64,000 nucleotides of DNA, taken from Erigeron canadensis. Its lineage: Eukaryota; Streptophyta; Magnoliopsida; Asterales; Asteraceae. The notes beneath the pieces are model-generated. The model was not told the DNA's origin, ran no database searches, and saw only the letters and a program-made list of their open reading frames with translations. Numbering within the stretch: the stretch's first letter is position 1; each line of letters starts with the position of its first letter. A program made the translations under genes and the position numbers. Positions 59,801 through 64,000 of this stretch are shown here, piece after piece. Where the stretch lies: the NCBI RefSeq assembly GCF_010389155.1, contig NC_057764.1:1364001-1428000 (forward strand), in the 5' to 3' direction.

Positions 59801-60266
59801 CATTAGGAAGAGGAAAGAAATTTTCATAAGCACGTTTTAGGTCTATTTTCTTAGTAGCAATCGTATCACCAGAGCCTTCATACGTGCTACACAAACTATC
59901 CCAAACTTGTTTAGAAGGATATTTGATGATGAACTTTATGATGTCAGTAGGAAGAGTGGTGACAATCATGTTTTTGAGTTTGGAATCAAGATTTAACAGC
60001 CTCCACTCATCATCGGTCCATTGCACCTATGGTTAGACAATGTCAATCACCATCTCAGGAGAATCAGCAGTGGCTCCTGGTGTTCTTTGTACTAGAGTGG
60101 GTACATATGGACCAACGGTCAAAATGGTCATGAGGTAAGGTTCCACACCCACAATGTGAAGTAACATTTTTTCCTTCCAAGATCCAAAGTCATCAGGCTC
60201 GAATCTTGGAGGAACAGATACGTAACCAAAGTCACGTGTGTTAACAAGGGTAGGAACAACAGTCAT
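56892..60266 (-). pseudogene. gag: gag of element F, two CCHC knuckles
   Basis: ATG 60266 is followed by the copia gag domain (FGSWKEKMLLH; EWRLLNLDSKLKN; RFKGLLNDM), with stops near 60030 and at 59637. Knuckle 1 (59249-59208) fits C-x2-C-x4-H-x4-C but has TGA inside it. A Lys/Gln-rich stretch and a Ser/Thr/Pro-rich repeat region with T-P-N-x-x motifs follow (57818-57597). Knuckle 2, CYLCGSRGHVASEC, is at 57395-57354. The last piece ends at TAA 56894-56892. The two-knuckle plan parallels the gag of element A. Confidence 0.82.
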
Positions 60267-60381
60267 GTTCTTGTTTTAGGCAAAGTAAAAAGAAGTTTTG
60301 ATAAAGAAAGAAAAAAGGTACAAAAATTAAGAAGTATACAAGCAGGCAAACAGATCTTGTTTTAATAATTTAGAAACAGTG

Positions 60382-60393
60382 GCTCTGATACCA
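60382..60393 (-). other. Primer binding site of element F
   Basis: On the minus strand it reads TGGTATCAGAGC, two bases inside the LTR end at 60396. Confidence 0.9.
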
Positions 60394-60395
60394 CT

Positions 60396-60480
60396 TGACA
60401 GTCTACGATTTGCACAACTAGTATTTTAATTAGCTAGACAAGAAGTAAATGATAATAAGTAAATAAAAAGAATAGGAGTA
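60396..60480 (-). repeat. 5' LTR of element F, inner fragment
   Basis: This fragment of the minus-strand LTR ends CTGTCA at 60396 and is homologous to the last ~85 bases of the D LTR. It is cut by solo LTR G at 60481. Confidence 0.8.
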
Positions 60481-62768
60481 TGATGTGCAAAATCTAGTTT
60501 AAAAACTAAAAACAAGAAATACCCTAAAACTGACTAGTACACACTCTCAGGCAGTGGACCCGTTCGTATATAGTATAGCTAAAAGGTAAGTTCGGGATCG
60601 AACACATGGACTAAAGTAAAGCAATTGTTAACATTAAGTAATTCTAACTTAAAAAAGAGGTTTTGTGACCGTGTTGTCACGTTGCAATTAGTTAGAAAAT
60701 CAGTTAGTAACCCCTAAGGATTAATCGAAAAGAGAGTTTTGTATTTTCTATTAATAACTAAAGGATCATCTACTTTCGACTCCATGACACATTGACTCCA
60801 GTTGCATTTAAATTAAGACTCAATCCAAATATGTTGACAAGATAACCTATACTCGAACAAAGAAACTCACTTGGTGGCCGACAAGCTTATAACTCTATTC
60901 AATTCCATTAACTAACTAGTTCAATCATAGAAAACTAGCACCACCAATGTTTAATAGAATCTACCCAATTAATCAATTTGTTTTGGTTATGAATTAACAA
61001 TTATGCCTACATGAAACTAACGTGACACCATCAACCACTAATCCCATTTAACAAATTACTTCATATTATAACTATGTTGTTTACTATCACACCATGAACT
61101 AGCACCAACTACTCATAAACAAACAATTGAAACCATTCTTATATACTTCCGACATCATCGACAAAGCATACATGTATCACCAACAAACATAATAATAAGT
61201 GACAAGAAAATAATTCATAAAGATCTCGACACAACGTTAATTAAATCAACTTAGATTAAAAACTATGCAACCATTGTTTTTGTATCACTTCATCTAAGTA
61301 GATGATAAAAGATTTAGCTAGACATAACAAAACTTATAAAACTAACAATTATCAAAGATGTATAATCCATAATAATATTCTATAGTAATAAAGTCTTGCA
61401 ATTTAACAACTAAAAGTAATAGTAAAAGAGTTTAAAAGAATAAAAACGAGAATTCGAATTGCCAATTGCGGACTGACTTCTGTTGCTCGGAACAAAGAAA
61501 GAAAATCCTTTTTGCAATTTGTCTTTGCGGTTGTCCCTCTATCGAGCTCTTCAAATCTCGTCCAATCGAACTACAAATAATAATCCCCACGTACAAATAT
61601 TAACTCCTCACCAACCGACACCTTGTTGGATATTTTAGTGTAATTGGGTTAACTTGTTTGATCAGTATTGTCATAATAATACATCATATAGGATTGGTAG
61701 TGCGGAGTGCACGCCTATTTGAATTTATTATGACCTTAGGGGCGAAGCCCCTAATATATAGGGGTCCGGGGGCAGCGCCCCTGGGAGCGGGGTCCAAGGG
61801 ACGGCAGCCCCTGGCTTGGGTCGAGTTGAGGGACTAAAAATCCCATTAAATTGCTATAGTAAAAAGCCCTCCGTTTTTCGAAACTGAGGGACTAAAAATG
61901 GCTGGGGTCGAGCTGAGGGACTAAAAATAGCAATTTCGAAACCTTGCAATAACTGTCGTTTTTGTTGATAAACCAAAATCTCGTAACACATTCTGATCAT
62001 TCTTTTTCTTCTTCTTTTCTGGTTCTTTCTCTCAAATACATACACACAGAAAATTCTTAATCTTTGATTGTATCCGATTGAATAGTTTGGGTGAACCGCC
62101 AAATTTATTCAATCTGAAAGCGATCACGTGCCTTCAAAGATTGTTTATATCCGGTTATCTATTTGTTATCTCGAATTTCCCCAACACACCTAAACTCCTT
62201 GTTTATTTCCATCCCCCTTTGTCAAGCACCTCAATCTTATATTTATAGTTTTGTTTTCTAAGCTCGCAAGATTGGGACTCCTTTCTTGCCAACCTATTTT
62301 TTACAAAACAAGAGGCCGCGGCCTCTTTTCTTGGCTGAGCTCACGAACACAAGGATGGGCCAAAGCCCAATCCCTTCTCCTTTCTATTTTTTTGGGCCGC
62401 TAATCACTCAAACAATGGGCTAGGCCCACTTGCTTCTTTCCTTTCTTTCTCGGCTGGCAGGACCACGATATACCACCACCACTTAATATTTCCGAATTGA
62501 AATTGGTGTTGATGTTGTATTAGTATTCCATGTACACGACTCAAGTGTAATATGTGACACATTTTTCGTCTTTCGGCTTCAATCTTCATTCTCTTTATAA
62601 TCAACCTTTAATTAGCTCATTCTTTGTCAAATTCCATCTCATAGACCTGTAATCAAATAATTCACCTATTAAGTATAAAAGTCTATAAAAATGACAATAA
62701 TAGAAACATACAATATATAAAAGATATGATATCGCGTAAAATAAATATATATAAAATAGGCGATATCA
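60481..62768. mobile_element. Solo LTR G (2.29 kb) inside the F LTR
   Basis: It starts TGATGTGCAAAA, ends CGATATCA and is flanked by perfect GAGTA at 60476-60480 and 62769-62773. The F LTR resumes on both sides as judged against the D LTR. No ORF is supported in it. It contains solo LTR I. The family is not recognised, and its orientation is unknown. Confidence 0.85.
61624..62186 (+). mobile_element. Solo LTR I (563 bp) inside G
   Basis: It starts TGTTGG and ends CCAACA, a perfect 6-bp inverted pair, with perfect CACCT at 61619-61623 and 62187-62191. It carries GC-rich hairpins, AGGGGC/GCCCCT (61738-61752) and GGGGGC/GCCCCT (61768-61782), of a kind common in plant copia LTRs. Confidence 0.9.
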
Positions 62769-62773
62769 GAGTA

Positions 62774-63038
62774 ATATTCAAGTACATAAATTTATGCAAG
62801 TCTAATCATATGTATCATTGATTAAACAGTGAATACATAGTCGATATTACAACTTGTCTTACAAAAAAATACAAGAAACTACAATTGTTAAGTTTTTAGA
62901 CTAACTAGAAAAACTTAAACAATTTTACAATACGATTGAGTGAGACACACTTTATGGTGACAGACACAAAGTGTTGTGTGGAAGTTGTGTTCCTTTATAT
63001 AGAGGAGAAATTAGGGCAACACAGCCTTGTCTTGATAG
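62774..63038 (-). repeat. 5' LTR of element F, outer fragment
   Basis: It resumes after the GAGTA copy of G and aligns with the middle of the D LTR (ATGTATCATTGATTAAAC, then GGGCAACACAGCCTT). TATATAAA on the minus strand is the complement of 62994-63001. Element H cuts it at 63038. Confidence 0.8.
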
Positions 63039-63346
63039 TGTTAGAAATCCAAAAATAGTGATAAATTATAATTTAAGTTAGTGGACTTTGTGATTGTTAA
63101 GACATGGTGAAATGATTTCTAAGATTGAGTGGCTAGGAGTGTCAATTAGCTTAATTGTAGATTTAGACTATAAATACCCTCAACTCCTTAGAAATCATAA
63201 GCCTTTTGATCCATTTTTACATACAACTTATTCCAGATCGTCTCTCTCTCTCTCCAGAAAATCACACACACTAAACACACCAAGAACACACACACTTGAA
63301 CCGCCATTGTTGAGATCGAATCAAGAACAGAAATCGTGTTATTACA
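63039..63346 (+). repeat. 5' LTR of element H
   Basis: These 308 bases start TGTTAGAAATCC and end TATTACA. They are similar to the 324-bp B LTR but diverged. TATAAATA is at 63169-63176, followed by a CT repeat and a CA-rich region. Confidence 0.87.
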
Positions 63347-63348
63347 TT

Positions 63349-63360
63349 TGGTATCAGAGC
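63349..63360 (+). other. Primer binding site of element H
   Basis: TGGTATCAGAGC lies two bases after the LTR, the same spacing as in B. Confidence 0.9.
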
Positions 63361-64000
63361 ATAAAATCACTTTGATATCGATCCATAACTGATTTTGATC
63401 TCAATTTTCATCCAATTTCATATTAAAAACCGTTTCTCATACCGTCACTGTTTCATCATTTTTCACCAGAAAAATCACATAAAATCATCGTTTTTTGTTC
63501 ACCATTAGATTCCTGATAGTTTTAAACATAATTCTGTCAAGTTTCAAGTTCCAATTCGATCTAGAACTCGAAATTGAATTTTGAGTTTTTGGCGCTCAAA
63601 TTTCGGGATTTGATTCTATTGTGTTTTTAGCTGAATTTTGTTCAAGGATTTGTTGCGGATGTAATTACAAACGTTTTGCAAGTGGTTTCAGGTTCTAATT
63701 CCAAGTAAATAGAAAGATATTGAAGCTTTAAAAGTCATCAATGGAGTTGGTTCATACTGGTTTGATGAAGAAGACGATATCAGAACGATTCTCACTAGGA
63801 CGATCCTCTACAGATCGTCTCAGTGCTTGAATTTTCATTCATTCATACTTTCTGTGTTGTGGCTTGTAGGACGATCCTCACAAGATCGTTCTAGCAAGTG
63901 TTGAGTGTTGGAAAGTGTTGGTTGTGGCTAACTAATCCTTTTTGGATTGGTTTTGGTCAAAATCAAAGTTAATACTTTGAAAATTATTGGCAGAAAACTA
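63361..64000 (+). other. 5' leader of element H
   Basis: It is homologous to 12234-12890 of element B. It has hairpins GACGATC/GATCGTC (63799-63805 with 63813-63819) and AGGACGATC/GATCGTTCT (63868-63876 with 63884-63892), the latter inside CTTG/CAAG. No ORF is present. Confidence 0.75.

Larger units (their letters stand above)
53232..63038 (-). mobile_element. Copia element F (5' LTR, gag, pol; interrupted by G; cut by H)
   Basis: It is read leftward: a split 5' LTR (63038-62774 and 60480-60396), a PBS at 60393-60382, gag, protease, integrase, RT and RNase H, ending near 53442. The aORF and 3' LTR are missing on the left, where the Pack-MULE and unassigned DNA lie. The LTR resembles that of D. 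Many stops and shifts make it the most decayed copia copy here. Confidence 0.88.
63039..64000 (+). mobile_element. Start of copia element H, related to B (runs off the window)
   Basis: A B-like LTR (63039-63346), PBS and leader are present, and gag is beyond the window. GATAG at 63034-63038 is the expected left target copy. It is inserted in the F LTR. Confidence 0.87.

Noticed and set aside
61854..62102. Minus-strand ORF in solo LTR I
   Set aside because: It crosses LTR sequence defined by TSD and ends and has no recognisable domain.

Overview
The window looks like plant nuclear DNA. It is about 64 kb of heavily nested Ty1/copia LTR retrotransposons around one intact host gene with introns. 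The host gene is a seven-exon SIEVE ELEMENT OCCLUSION (SEO) gene on the minus strand, so the organism is a vascular plant and almost certainly a eudicot. The copia families, with very long gag regions and an extra ORF after pol, remind me of Asteraceae genomes. That placement is memory-based inference and was not tested. No rRNA, tRNA, CRISPR or bacterial gene structure was seen.

Layout. Element A is a copia element whose 5' end lies left of the window. It runs from base 1 to about 39720 and carries gag, pol, a 2.8 kb spacer, an extra ORF (called aORF here) and a 3' LTR. Element B (11896-38269) is inserted in the aORF of A, and removing it with one target-site copy restores the reading frame. 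B itself contains a 2.85 kb solo LTR K (16622-19472, TSD TTTCC) inside gag. It also contains a complete copia element E (25896-37872, two 974-bp LTRs, TSD CTCAT) in its 3' noncoding region. E contains a 455-bp solo LTR J inside its reverse transcriptase (32112-32566, TSD GAAAG). Right of A lies the 3' half of element D (aORF and LTR, to 44904).

The SEO gene follows (45232-49616, minus), with a MULE transposase remnant in intron 2 and a (TA)17 tract at the acceptor of intron 1. After AT-rich spacer comes a 1.35 kb MULE-like element with ~310-bp inverted repeats (51885-53231), which carries a LIM-domain exon fragment and so looks like a Pack-MULE. Then comes copia element F on the minus strand (pol and gag, 53232-60395). 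Its 5' LTR is cut by solo LTR G (60481-62768, TSD GAGTA), which itself holds solo LTR I (61624-62186, TSD CACCT). The F LTR is cut again by the start of element H (63039 to the window end), a relative of B.

How the parts work together. The copia genes share the usual order: gag with CCHC knuckle, protease, integrase, reverse transcriptase with YVDD, RNase H. They share a PBS reading TGGTATCAGAGC and a G-rich polypurine tract next to the 3' LTR. All are decayed by stops and frameshifts, many of them readable as C-to-T changes. The least explained material is outside the canonical genes: the aORF shared by A, E and D with promoter-like DNA in front of it; a 4 x 56-bp array of covarying hairpins after the pol of B; a 20-nt core inside hairpins shared by B and E; a leader hairpin array in B and H with compensatory changes; and a gag stop followed 15-23 nt later by a TGCAG|G acceptor-like site in all four copia elements.
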